DNA of 52,155 bases from GCA-2786165 sp964625775. GTDB taxonomy: Bacteria; Pseudomonadota; Gammaproteobacteria; Legionellales; Legionellaceae. The notes below the pieces were generated by a model, which had not been told where the DNA came from, did no database searches, and saw nothing but the letters and a program-made list of their open reading frames with translations. The DNA is taken from NCBI GenBank assembly GCA_964625775.1, contig CAZVEH010000013.1:1-52155 (forward strand). The letters run 5' to 3'. The position numbers and the translations under genes are program-made. Positions 1 to 8,078 of the stretch are shown piece by piece (within the stretch, counting starts at the first letter, position 1; every line of letters starts with the position of its first letter).

Positions 1-51
1 CCCAGAATGGAACGACTTGTATCAATCGATTCTTTAAAAATTGTGCCACAC

Positions 52-92
52 GACAATCCCTCGCTACGCTCGGGATGACGTGGGGAGTTACG
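52..92. repeat. REP-like palindromic repeat in the 5' intergenic stretch
   Basis: Bases 1-265 hold no convincing gene. They contain a short palindrome with AATCCC and GGGATG arms around a CTCGCTACGCTC-type core, followed by a GTGGGGAGTTAC tail. The same palindrome with the same tail occurs in inverted orientation at 33951-33997, so this is a dispersed repeat and not a gene-specific signal. A weaker relative lies at 22672-22712. Nothing else can be supported in this stretch. Confidence 0.6.
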
Positions 93-265
93 TTATATTG
101 TTTTATTTGAAATCTAATTGGGTGTGTTTTTTAAGATGTCGTCAAGTATGTCTTAGGTAACACGTCCCTAAAGTTTTTTTGCATTCTTCACAGTCTTAAG
201 GTGTGTTGACAATTGGCTCTCAACGCCTACGCCAGGAATTTGAGTAGCATGATACAACACTCAAA

Positions 266-1672
266 TCAGCACAACTTATAATATTCTAGCGCTATCTTGC
301 GTGCTTCAGCGTGATCAACGATGGGTTTTGGGTAATCTACGCCTAAACATAAACCCAATTCTGCATCCGTAGCCATCCAAGGTTGATGTATCCACTTCGG
401 TTTGACATGGGCTAACTCAGGAATCCATTGTCGAATATAGTCTCCCTTAGGATCAAATTTTTCACCTTGTAACACAGGATTAAAAACACGAAAATAAGGC
501 GCTGCATCTGCACCACATCCAGCAACCCATTGCCAACTGGCGCTATTGCTGGCCAAATCAGCGTCCACCAAGGTATCTAAAAACCAATCAGCACCCAGGC
601 GCCAATCAATCAATAAGTCCTTAGTTAAAAAAGACGCGACTATCATACGCACCCGATTGTGCATATAACCTGTCTGCCACAATTGACGCATACCCGCATC
701 AACGATCGGAAATCCTGTCATGCCTTTTTGCCAACACGCTAAATGCGACTGATCGTTATGCCAAGGAAATGCATCAAATTGATTTTTGAAATTGGTCGTT
801 GGGAGCGAGGGGAAATGATAGAGCAAATAATACGAAAACTCTCGCCAGCCTATTTCAGCTAAAAAACGTTGTGCTGAGGGCACATCTACTGTCGATTCAG
901 CCATTATTTGCTCTAAAACACGCCAAATATGCCAGGGACTGATTTCGCCAAAATGCAAATGGGGTGATAACTGGGACGTAGCATCGGCAGCAGGAATATC
1001 GCGCGCATGGTGATAGTGCGTGAGATGGTGCTTTAGAAACTGCTTTAATTTTTTCTGCGCACCTTTTTCGCCAGGTTGCCAATAGGATGCGAAACCCTCA
1101 GCCCAGTTGGGGCGTTGCGGTAAAAGATTCCAATCTCCCAGTCGATCACTTTTCACCGACACCCGGGTGGGATACCGAGAAATCTTTGCGGGCTTGGGAA
1201 TATCCATTTCTTGTAAACAATGCCGCCAAAAAGGTGTAAACACTTTGTAATAGGTGCCACTTTTGTTTTTGATGGTCCAAGGTTCATTCAACAAACTGCT
1301 ATTACAGCTTTTCACCTTAATCCCCGCGGCGCGCAAGGCAGTTTTGATGATCATATCGCGCTCGATGACTTTGGGTTCATAACAGCGATTCCAATATACC
1401 GTGTCGACCGCGTGGGTCTCTGCCAATTTCAAAAGGATATCAAGCGGCTTGCCATGCCGCAAAATTAAGTGCAGCTCATGCTTTTGCAAACTCTCATCAA
1501 GTGAAAACAAACTATGGTGCAACCACCATTGTTGCGCGCCACCAACAGGCTGAGTATCCGTGTCCCGAATATAAAGGGGTATTAAGTGGGCATGCTCGTG
1601 GCAAGCCAACGCCAAAGCCGGATTATCGCTACAACGTAAATCCTGTCGAAACCAAACCAATGCTGTCGTCAT
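266..1672 (-). CDS. phrB: Deoxyribodipyrimidine photolyase (class I CPD photolyase)
   Basis: A light-driven DNA repair flavoenzyme that splits UV-induced cyclobutane pyrimidine dimers. The protein has 468 residues, the usual length. The N-terminal Rossmann-like antenna domain begins with ALVWFRQDLRCSDNPAL (residues 4-20). The C-terminal FAD domain carries the family signature ASNSASWQWVAGCGADAAPY (about 373-392) and then FRVFNPVLQGEKFDP. The Trp and Asn residues of this block contact FAD and the lesion in known photolyases. The start MTTALVWFRQ fits the family N-terminus. It stands alone, divergent from the outer-membrane genes on its right. The FAD-type photolyase/cryptochrome family is certain; the CPD-repair assignment rests on the bacterial class I pattern. 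Confidence 0.95.
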   Translation of the reverse strand: MTTALVWFRQDLRCSDNPALALACHEHAHLIPLYIRDTDTQPVGGAQQWWLHHSLFSLDESLQKHELHLILRHGKPLDILLKLAETHAVDTVYWNRCYEPKVIERDMIIKTALRAAGIKVKSCNSSLLNEPWTIKNKSGTYYKVFTPFWRHCLQEMDIPKPAKISRYPTRVSVKSDRLGDWNLLPQRPNWAEGFASYWQPGEKGAQKKLKQFLKHHLTHYHHARDIPAADATSQLSPHLHFGEISPWHIWRVLEQIMAESTVDVPSAQRFLAEIGWREFSYYLLYHFPSLPTTNFKNQFDAFPWHNDQSHLACWQKGMTGFPIVDAGMRQLWQTGYMHNRVRMIVASFLTKDLLIDWRLGADWFLDTLVDADLASNSASWQWVAGCGADAAPYFRVFNPVLQGEKFDPKGDYIRQWIPELAHVKPKWIHQPWMATDAELGLCLGVDYPKPIVDHAEARKIALEYYKLC

Positions 1673-1790
1673 GCTGCTTTGTCATAAAAAATGGTGTTCT
1701 ATCATAGCCTGAAATATTTATGAAGACCAACTTGCAAAATTCATACAAGTCGTTAACATGTTTAAACACCATCGTAATACCGGGAACAAG

Positions 1791-2429
1791 ATGAAATTTG
1801 TTGTTTTTTTGCTTCAGTTGATTATATGTACCGCATCTATAGCGGCAACACCGATTGATGGCACCTATAGCGGCATAGTAGGGGGATACATCTATACTCC
1901 GCCTAATCTGGATCATGCTTATGGTGTTTACACACTCAACTCTCCGCGTTACCAGGGCGGTTTTGATGCGGGTGGTCATTATGGTTACAAATCCAACCCC
2001 ATGCGGTATGAAGCGGAAATCACTTACCTCAAAAGCAATATTGACCACTTTTACTTAGATAATATAGAGCAAAGTCAAGCGGATGGGTACAATCAAGGTG
2101 TTTTCGGAATGGCCAATATCTATTACGACGTGCCCATGATGAATCCGGTCCTGCAACCTTACCTAGGCGCAGGCATTGGCTATGGCTGGGTTCAAGCCAA
2201 AATCAATAGCCCTGGCCCCACTACTGTCACGAATTACAATGCCGAAAACTCAACATTTGCCTATCAAGGCATGGCAGGGATCACCTACAATTTTGCCGAA
2301 AATTATGCACTGAGTTTAGGATATCGTTATCTGGCTACGTCTAATCTTTCAGGCTTTGGGGAGATGTTCCAAGCGCATATTGCGCAAGCAGGCGCAACGT
2401 ACCGCTTTGACCAAGCAAAATATAAATAA
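1791..2429 (+). CDS. Outer-membrane beta-barrel protein, paralogue 1
   Basis: A predicted small outer-membrane beta-barrel of the OmpA/OprF-like porin-fold superfamily, about 212 residues. An in-frame ATG lies at 1758, but I start at 1791: MKFVVFLLQLIICTASIAA there is a clean signal peptide ending in an Ala-rich cleavage region, with GGGAA just upstream. The mature part is rich in Tyr, Gly and Asn and shows alternating strands such as YLGAGIGYGWVQAKI and ALSLGYRYLATSNL, ending in a strand (HIAQAGATYRF) typical of barrel closure. Its mature N-terminus TPIDGTYSG...YTP resembles that of the next gene (KPVQGAYAG...YTP), so the two are likely tandem paralogues. The specific role is unknown; adhesion or membrane stability is possible. 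Confidence 0.8.
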   Translation: MKFVVFLLQLIICTASIAATPIDGTYSGIVGGYIYTPPNLDHAYGVYTLNSPRYQGGFDAGGHYGYKSNPMRYEAEITYLKSNIDHFYLDNIEQSQADGYNQGVFGMANIYYDVPMMNPVLQPYLGAGIGYGWVQAKINSPGPTTVTNYNAENSTFAYQGMAGITYNFAENYALSLGYRYLATSNLSGFGEMFQAHIAQAGATYRFDQAKYK

Positions 2430-2431
2430 TG

Positions 2432-2476
2432 TCTTCCCCCATTACGGGAGAAGGTGCCGAAAAGGCAGATGAGGAT
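2432..2476. repeat. Short palindromic repeat, CCCC..GATGAGG family, copy 1
   Basis: An intergenic stretch reading CCCCCATTACGGGAGAAGG, then GGCAGATGAGG. It aligns along its length with 4103-4145 (CTCCCCTTGTGGGAACAAAG, then GGACGGATGAGGGG). It follows the stop codon of the first beta-barrel gene. A third, degenerate piece may be present near 46501-46526. Confidence 0.5.
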
Positions 2477-2499
2477 ACGTCCTCATCATGACAAGTAAT

Positions 2500-2550
2500 C
2501 GGGACTCACGCAAAACTTAACGAAAAGATCGAAGTTTGGCGTAAGTCTTG
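2500..2550. repeat. Degenerate MITE-like inverted repeat, copy A
   Basis: The left arm (2500-2518: GGGACTCACGCAAAACTT) and the right arm (2532-2550: AAGTTTGGCGTAAGTCTTG) are inverted complements at about 15 of 19 positions. The arms match the terminal inverted repeats of the intact element at 13073-13196 (CAGGACTTACGCAAAACC). This is a shrunken copy lying between the two beta-barrel genes. Confidence 0.6.
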
Positions 2551-2575
2551 GTAATGACGGATAAGGACATCACGT

Positions 2576-3421
2576 ATGACACATGCACCTATAAAAGCAC
2601 TTGGCGCGGGTATGGTTCTCCTCCTAAGTGCGCAAAGTTTTGCCATAAAACCCGTGCAAGGCGCCTATGCCGGTGTATTTTTAGGCCCGACTTATACGCC
2701 TAATATTGCGTTTACTTTAAATCCCAATAATATTCCTGCAGCAACTCAAGATGCTTTTACATCTTCCTTAGAGACCTATTTAAACGTTGCTCTTCCCAAC
2801 TTACTCAACATCAATAGAGACATCCCCAGTCAACTGACCTACTCCGTTCTAGGCGGCATCGGCGGACAAATCGGCTACCGGTTTTGTAATAATTACCGAG
2901 CAGAATTTGAAGTATTTTACAATAACAATCCATTCAGCGAGCTAAAAATAGGCGACTATGTCGCCATCAACAGCGTATCCACCAGTCCTAATTTTCACAT
3001 TGGCGGCGACACCAATACCGGCGCTGGTATGGTCAATCTTATTTATGATTTACTTGTACCGAGTAATGATGGGTATTCTGCTGTTGCACCTTATATTGGG
3101 TTGGGTTTAGGATATTCTTACGTGCAAAATAGTTTGCAGTTTCATTATGGCTCTAATGTCCAAGCAGTGAATACCGCAGGCGCACTCCCACAAACGTTGT
3201 ATGAAAAAGATTTCACCCAAGCCCACAGCACGTATGCTGGCCAAGCCATTTTGGGTATCAGCTATTTCATGGATGACTTTTGCTGGCTATCTGCTGACTT
3301 ACGATATTTTACCACGGGTACGACTAAAACAAGCAACCCGTTCAATGACAGTGTTTTTCAACGTAAAACCATATTATATTCCGCAATGATTGGTTTCAAT
3401 GGGATCCTAGATTTTGGCTAA
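2576..3421 (+). CDS. Outer-membrane beta-barrel protein, paralogue 2
   Basis: A second predicted outer-membrane beta-barrel, 281 residues. A signal peptide runs to about residue 23 (MTHAPIKALGAGMVLLLSAQ, ending SFA), and AAGGA lies 10 bases before the ATG. The mature start KPVQGAYAGVFLGPTYTP mirrors the preceding gene. Later segments (VAPYIGLGLGYSYVQN, YAGQAILGISYFMDDFCWLSA, LRYFTTGTT) look like amphipathic barrel strands, and the protein ends near an aromatic strand before ILDFG. The 3' end overlaps the TTG start of rpe by 8 bases. The function is unknown. Legionellales often carry families of such barrels, which fits but does not identify this one. Confidence 0.8.
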   Translation: MTHAPIKALGAGMVLLLSAQSFAIKPVQGAYAGVFLGPTYTPNIAFTLNPNNIPAATQDAFTSSLETYLNVALPNLLNINRDIPSQLTYSVLGGIGGQIGYRFCNNYRAEFEVFYNNNPFSELKIGDYVAINSVSTSPNFHIGGDTNTGAGMVNLIYDLLVPSNDGYSAVAPYIGLGLGYSYVQNSLQFHYGSNVQAVNTAGALPQTLYEKDFTQAHSTYAGQAILGISYFMDDFCWLSADLRYFTTGTTKTSNPFNDSVFQRKTILYSAMIGFNGILDFG

Positions 3422-4079
3422 TACATACCATATTTTACCCTCTTTATTGTCTGCCAATTTGATGGCCCTTGGTGAGGAAGTCACTGCCATCCTTGCAGCA
3501 GGTGCTGATCTGTTACATGTTGATGTGATGGACAATCATTATGTGCCCAATTTAACCTTCGGCCCACATCTTTGTCGCGCATTACGCAAACAGTTTCCAA
3601 AACTGCACATCGATGTGCATTTGATGATCACACCAGTGGACGAGATGATTCTGGCTTTTGCTGAAACAGGCGTGGATCGCATCAGCATCCACCCTGACGC
3701 AACCTTGCATTTGGACAGAAGCCTGCAATTGATTCACGATTCGGGCTGTAAAGCAGGTCTGGTCTTAAATCCGTCCACCTCGATTGATCACATTCGCTGG
3801 TGTCAACATCAGCTGGATTTTGTATTGATGATGACGGTTAATCCTGGTTTTGCCGGGCAAAAACTCATTCCTGCCATGATCCCCAAAATCGATCATGTCC
3901 ACCAGCTCTACCCTGAATTACCTATTTGTGTGGATGGAGGAATCACCTTAGACAACATCGCCTCCCTAGCACAAGCTGGTGCAACAGAGTTTGTTGCCGG
4001 TTCCACCATTTTCCAAAGTGATGACTATACAACCATGATACAAAAACTTCGTCAACAACTCGCACAAGCCAATGTTTGA
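3414..4079 (+). CDS. rpe: Ribulose-phosphate 3-epimerase
   Basis: Interconverts D-ribulose 5-phosphate and D-xylulose 5-phosphate in the pentose phosphate pathway. The 221 residues form a complete TIM barrel. Visible are the metal and catalytic blocks HVDVMDNHYVPNLTFGP (35-51) and IDVHLM (66-71), the MTVNPGFAGQ loop (140-149) and the phosphate-binding VDGGI (173-177), including the second catalytic Asp174. I accept the TTG start at 3414, which overlaps the previous stop, because it gives the family N-terminus HILPSLLSAN and has GGGAT upstream; the next ATG (3462) would remove the first strand. It probably shares a transcript with the beta-barrel gene and slt. Confidence 0.93.
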   Translation: MANTYHILPSLLSANLMALGEEVTAILAAGADLLHVDVMDNHYVPNLTFGPHLCRALRKQFPKLHIDVHLMITPVDEMILAFAETGVDRISIHPDATLHLDRSLQLIHDSGCKAGLVLNPSTSIDHIRWCQHQLDFVLMMTVNPGFAGQKLIPAMIPKIDHVHQLYPELPICVDGGITLDNIASLAQAGATEFVAGSTIFQSDDYTTMIQKLRQQLAQANV

Positions 4080-4102
4080 TATGCTGTATCGTCATCATCC
4101 TG

Positions 4103-4145
4103 TCTCCCCTTGTGGGAACAAAGTACCACAAGGACGGATGAGGGG
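4103..4145. repeat. Short palindromic repeat, CCCC..GATGAGG family, copy 2
   Basis: A second copy of the repeat at 2432-2476, here between the end of rpe and the signal peptide of slt. Its terminal GGATGAGGGG contains the ATG at 4138 that is the better start codon for slt. If translation began at the upstream ATG (4072), the repeat would be read as protein before the signal peptide. Confidence 0.5.
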
Positions 4146-5976
4146 TTCTCAGAGCAGAGCGTACCCTAGGCTTCCAATCCTCCTCCTACTCACGCTTTTA
4201 CTCAGCTCCTTTTATACCTACGCAGATGAGCCTGCGCATACCCCGCAAATCTACCTCACCAAATATCTCACCTATGTTCATTGGGTAGAGCATTTGCCAA
4301 CAACAGCGGATCCAGAATTCATTCAATTCATAGAACCCACCACACCATTAACCCAGAAATTACGTGATAAATGGTTATATCAATTGGCAAAACGTCAAGA
4401 CTGGCAGCATTTTCATCAGTATTACCGAGCGTCCGATGACGTCGGTTTGCGTTGCCACGAACAATCTGCCTTGTACCATCTGGGACACACCCAGGATGCT
4501 TTGCAAGGCGCTTTACCCTTGTGGCTTTCAGCTCAATCTCAACCTCCAGCATGCACAGCACTGTTTGATATATTGTTGAAGCATCATCTGTTGACCCAAG
4601 CACAGATCGATCAACGAACCAAATTGGCTTTGGCCAAAAATCAAGCCACTCTTGCGCTGTATTTGCTCAAACAATCTGGGAAAGCACGAGAAAAAGAAAC
4701 CGAGGCATTGAACGAAATTGCTCGCAATCCAAAACGTATTGTCTTCTTACAGCCAGGCAATTTGAATGGTGATCTGTATCTGTTCGGCTTAAAGCTCATG
4801 GTATCGCGTGATATCAAAACAGCCATCAACTTATGGCGCCACCCACAAACGTCTCGCGTGCTGGACACACATCAAAAACAACAGTTCTTGGCACATTTGG
4901 CCCTTTATAAAGCCATGCGCAATCAAGACGATGCTGAACTTTGGTTTGCTCAAGTTAGCCCAAAGTATTGCGATCCTACTCTACGCGAGTGGGAAATTCG
5001 TTATGCATTGATGCATCAGCATTGGCAGAAAGTTCTGCAACTCACGGCTCAAGATACGCTGACACAACCTGAGCCCAATTGGCAATACTGGCACGCAAGA
5101 GCCTTAGACGCCCTAGGACGACATCAAGAAGCCTTACAGCACTATCAAATATTGGCACAAAAACGATCCTATTATGGCTTTTTAGCCAGTATCCAATCCC
5201 ATCAACCCTTGCATTTTGAAGCCGAACCCGCTAATCAGGATTTACAAAGCATTGCGGTATATACCCCTGTGACCGATAAAATTGCCCAAATGTACCAAAC
5301 ACAACAAGGATGGCTCGCTGCCAGAACTCTCAATGAGTTCAGTATCGAGTTACCCAAATCTGAGAAAAGCGCTCTTACGTACTGGGTAGCAGAACATTTA
5401 CATTGGCCAGGCAAGGCCGTACATTTGAGTTCAAACGACGAAGCGTTGTTTCATCAGTTGAGCCTGCGTTTTCCTTTGACACATCGCAACACCATCCAAA
5501 CCTATGCCAGGGTGTATCATATTCCTGAAGCACTGGTGTATGCCATGATTCGCCAAGAGAGCACTTTTTTTGAGGATATCAAATCTACAGCAGGCGCGTG
5601 CGGTCTGATGCAAATCCTGCCTCGTACCGCAAAAAGTATTGCCAAATATATCAAAATGTCTTATTCAAATGATAAGGAATTGTTTTCTTCGACCACCAAT
5701 ATCCATTTGGGTGTGGCTTACTTGCATATGCTGAGTCGACAATTCCAATCTCATCCCGTATTGATGGTGGCCGCATATAATGCGGGTCCTAAACAAGTAC
5801 AACATTGGTTAAAGAACCATCCTCCAAAAGATATTGATATATGGATTGAAACCTTACCTTGGCAAGAAACGCGCAATTATCTTAAAAATGTGATTTCTTT
5901 TTATGCGGTATATCAATATAGAATGCATCAAACCCCAAACCTAGATGTTTTTTTGCAACCTTTTTCAGGAAAGTAA
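4138..5976 (+). CDS. slt: Soluble lytic murein transglycosylase
   Basis: A periplasmic exo-acting lytic transglycosylase that cleaves the MurNAc-GlcNAc bond of peptidoglycan with 1,6-anhydro product formation. From 4138 it has 612 residues with a classical signal peptide (MRGSQSRAYPR, then a Leu-rich core, then YADEP). An ATG at 4072, overlapping rpe by 8 bases, would add 22 residues encoded partly by a repeat, so 4138 is preferred although its ribosome site is tight. The long alpha-helical superhelix is followed by the SLT domain: YAMIRQESTFF with the catalytic Glu encoded at 5557-5559, then GACGLMQILPRTAK, and AAYNAGPKQVQ. The order and length match Slt70. It probably shares a transcript with rpe. 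Confidence 0.92.
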   Translation: MRGSQSRAYPRLPILLLLTLLLSSFYTYADEPAHTPQIYLTKYLTYVHWVEHLPTTADPEFIQFIEPTTPLTQKLRDKWLYQLAKRQDWQHFHQYYRASDDVGLRCHEQSALYHLGHTQDALQGALPLWLSAQSQPPACTALFDILLKHHLLTQAQIDQRTKLALAKNQATLALYLLKQSGKAREKETEALNEIARNPKRIVFLQPGNLNGDLYLFGLKLMVSRDIKTAINLWRHPQTSRVLDTHQKQQFLAHLALYKAMRNQDDAELWFAQVSPKYCDPTLREWEIRYALMHQHWQKVLQLTAQDTLTQPEPNWQYWHARALDALGRHQEALQHYQILAQKRSYYGFLASIQSHQPLHFEAEPANQDLQSIAVYTPVTDKIAQMYQTQQGWLAARTLNEFSIELPKSEKSALTYWVAEHLHWPGKAVHLSSNDEALFHQLSLRFPLTHRNTIQTYARVYHIPEALVYAMIRQESTFFEDIKSTAGACGLMQILPRTAKSIAKYIKMSYSNDKELFSSTTNIHLGVAYLHMLSRQFQSHPVLMVAAYNAGPKQVQHWLKNHPPKDIDIWIETLPWQETRNYLKNVISFYAVYQYRMHQTPNLDVFLQPFSGK

Positions 5977-5980
5977 ATCA

Positions 5981-5998
5981 GCCGCTCAAAAGAGCGGC
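5981..5998. terminator. Convergent hairpin between slt and the small membrane gene
   Basis: A perfect 7-bp stem (GCCGCTC / GAGCGGC) with an AAAA loop lies right after the slt stop and before the stop of the converging gene on the other strand. No strong T run follows on either side, so termination is plausible but not certain. Confidence 0.45.
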
Positions 5999-6014
5999 GT
6001 GATGATGCGTTAAG

Positions 6015-6227
6015 CTAGGTCACAGCTTTAGGATGAAACCAGTCAATGGTAGGCAGTATGCGCGCAATCACTTCAAAATATTGTAGTACGTAAATCACCA
6101 GAACCACGAAAACCACAATATTTAATAACATAATGATGAATCTGGGTATCGGCAGAAACCGATTGATCAACCCAAGTAATACACCAAACACTACGATTAT
6201 CAACATCAAATTTAATAATCCAATCAT
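6015..6227 (-). CDS. Small two-helix inner-membrane protein
   Basis: A 70-residue hydrophobic protein with two predicted membrane helices: about residues 3-24 (LLNLMLIIVVFGVLLGLI) and 31-50 (IIMLLNIVVFVVLVIYVL). They are joined by a short NRFLPIPRF turn, and a polar tail ends in PKAVT. The architecture recalls the small Thivi_2564-like membrane proteins, but I recognise it only by pattern. Its own ATG and near-continuous hydrophobic coding support a real gene. It is monocistronic and convergent with slt. Confidence 0.6.
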   Translation of the reverse strand: MIGLLNLMLIIVVFGVLLGLINRFLPIPRFIIMLLNIVVFVVLVIYVLQYFEVIARILPTIDWFHPKAVT

Positions 6228-6320
6228 GATTATCCTTATGTTAGACCCTTCCCAAATTCAGTCTACTCTATAATAAGTAGAATGAATATACTTCAGGACT
6301 TACATTAGGGATCTAGGTGT

Positions 6321-7307
6321 ATGGTCTATAATAACAACATCATCTCTAATTTTGGCTGGGTCTTAACTATGATCATTAATCTATCTAAGGATTTTGAAGA
6401 TCTGGCATACGCATTAGCAAAACGATATCGTGAGCCGGTGATTGAGTTTCCTGGCAACTATAATTGGACACACGATTTATCCCTAAACACGCATGAAAAA
6501 CCTATCAAACGTCTTACGATTATTGGGCATGGCGATAGCTTGTATGATGATGAGCAGTCCATGTTTGGCGGTAATTCCAATGAAAGAATCATGCAAACCC
6601 AAGAATTTTCTCATGTTTTACTGAGCCTTTTGAAATACAATGAACGTCTTAAGCCTGGATTTTGCAAACATATTCAGCACATAGATATCATCGATTGCCA
6701 TAAAGGTGAACAAAAATTCAAAAGCAGAGAAATTGCCGAATATCTGCATATGGATGCTTTTTTAAAAGAAGCAGGCGCTCATATCCACATCAACGGTTTT
6801 GCCAACCCCACCGATTCTAAACTTGGAACAAGCTTACGGGTACACACTAAAAAGCCAACCACGTTACTGTTTTATGCATTTGATTCGAAAAAGGCGTTTG
6901 ATGATTATAAAAAAACAAGTGCCGCGTATGAAGACTTAAAAGTTACATTACACCGCACAGAACAAATACCTAATAACCCCAAATTAGGAGCAACCCCTGC
7001 AAGCAGAGAAAAAACCGTCGCAACACTGAAAGCAAAATGTGACGCTCTGATAGAGAAAAAAAAACATATTTTACGCACTAAAACTCACAAAGTCAGCTAT
7101 ATCAAAGATCCCAGAGACTATTTCTCAGATCACCCCGAGTGCAAAATCCTATTATCTAGAGTTTCTCAGCATAAAAAACACCACCCTTCTCCTTTTGAGA
7201 AAGAACACAGCACAAAATCTTCACGATTTTTCTCTAAAGATATGGATGCAAAAAAACCAACCAAGCATCGAAAAAAGAAAATATCTCAGAAGAATTCAAA
7301 GCCATAA
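6321..7307 (+). CDS. Candidate clan-CD (C80-like) cysteine protease with a basic tail
   Basis: A 328-residue orphan. The central part has a caspase/CPD-like layout: a strand ending in His (RLTIIGHGDSL, His70) and a glycine-rich loop (MFGGNSN). A helix (QTQEFSHVLLSLLK) precedes a strand ending in Cys (HIDIIDCHKGE, Cys126), and a further strand follows (HIHINGF). MARTX and clostridial-toxin C80 domains show the same sequence: strand-GHG, loop, helix, strand-Cys. Residues from about 190 are increasingly Lys/Arg-rich and end in a KKKISQKNSKP-type tail. No signal peptide is seen. I start at 6321, with TTAGGGA about 9 bases upstream; MIINLSKDF at 6369 is an alternative. A type III/IV-secreted effector or toxin is inferred, not shown. 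Confidence 0.6.
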   Translation: MVYNNNIISNFGWVLTMIINLSKDFEDLAYALAKRYREPVIEFPGNYNWTHDLSLNTHEKPIKRLTIIGHGDSLYDDEQSMFGGNSNERIMQTQEFSHVLLSLLKYNERLKPGFCKHIQHIDIIDCHKGEQKFKSREIAEYLHMDAFLKEAGAHIHINGFANPTDSKLGTSLRVHTKKPTTLLFYAFDSKKAFDDYKKTSAAYEDLKVTLHRTEQIPNNPKLGATPASREKTVATLKAKCDALIEKKKHILRTKTHKVSYIKDPRDYFSDHPECKILLSRVSQHKKHHPSPFEKEHSTKSSRFFSKDMDAKKPTKHRKKKISQKNSKP

Positions 7308-7441
7308 AGCTTTTTTCCTCCTAGACAAACCCCGTTTGCAACATAAAATATAAATAATTATATGTGATGTAAGCATTTATTGTCTTGAAGAAATACGTAG
7401 AACCCTTTATGATCGGGCGTCTCATTAAAAAACGCAATCTC

Positions 7442-8068
7442 ATGACCAAACAAACCATTATCATTGGAATTTCTGGACCATCTGCCTCTGGAAAGAGTCT
7501 ATTGGCAAATACGATTGTGAATGAACTTGGTTCTGATCAAGTCGTTGTGATCTCTGAAGACTCGTATTACAAAGACAATGGCCACCTGTCCTCTGAAGCA
7601 CGTGAAAATATCAATTACGATCACCCTGATTCCATTGATCACGAATTACTCTGCGAGCATTTGAGTAAATTGCAAGAAGGACAATCCGTTGAAATTCCAA
7701 TCTATTCGCATTCTCAACACATTCGGCTGCCTGAAACACAATTGATTGGTCAGCATACCATCATTGTATTAGAGGGCATTTTATTATTCAGTGAAAAAGC
7801 ATTACGTGATCTCATGGATATCAGAATTTTCATGTCGGCGCCTCTGGATGTTTGTCTAAGCCGACGTTTGATGCGCGATGTGGTAGAGCGACACCGCTCT
7901 TTTGAATCCGTTCTCCACCAATATGAAGCCACAGTACGTCCCATGTATTTACAGTTTATTGAACCTTCCAGTCGTTATGCCGATATCATTGTACCGCGCG
8001 GCGGAGAAAATCGGATTGCGATAGATATGATCAAAGCAAAAATGCGCGAATTACTCGCAGCGCCATAA
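7442..8068 (+). CDS. udk: Uridine kinase
   Basis: Phosphorylates uridine and cytidine to UMP and CMP with ATP or GTP in pyrimidine salvage. The Walker A motif GISGPSASGKS sits at residues 9-19. SEDSYYKD, NYDHPDS and the arginine-rich lid (LSRRLMRDVVERHRS) follow as in bacterial Udk. Starting at the ATG at 7442 gives 208 residues, the usual size. The frame stays open upstream to a TTG at 7385, but that extension has no family resemblance. It lies 10 bases before fabI and is probably cotranscribed with it. Confidence 0.9.
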   Translation: MTKQTIIIGISGPSASGKSLLANTIVNELGSDQVVVISEDSYYKDNGHLSSEARENINYDHPDSIDHELLCEHLSKLQEGQSVEIPIYSHSQHIRLPETQLIGQHTIIVLEGILLFSEKALRDLMDIRIFMSAPLDVCLSRRLMRDVVERHRSFESVLHQYEATVRPMYLQFIEPSSRYADIIVPRGGENRIAIDMIKAKMRELLAAP

Positions 8069-8078
8069 GGGGAAAACA

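Noticed and set aside
162..185. TAAAGTTT near the left end as a second sigma-28 promoter
   Set aside because: No GCCGATAA-like box lies 11 bases downstream; only the first box is present.
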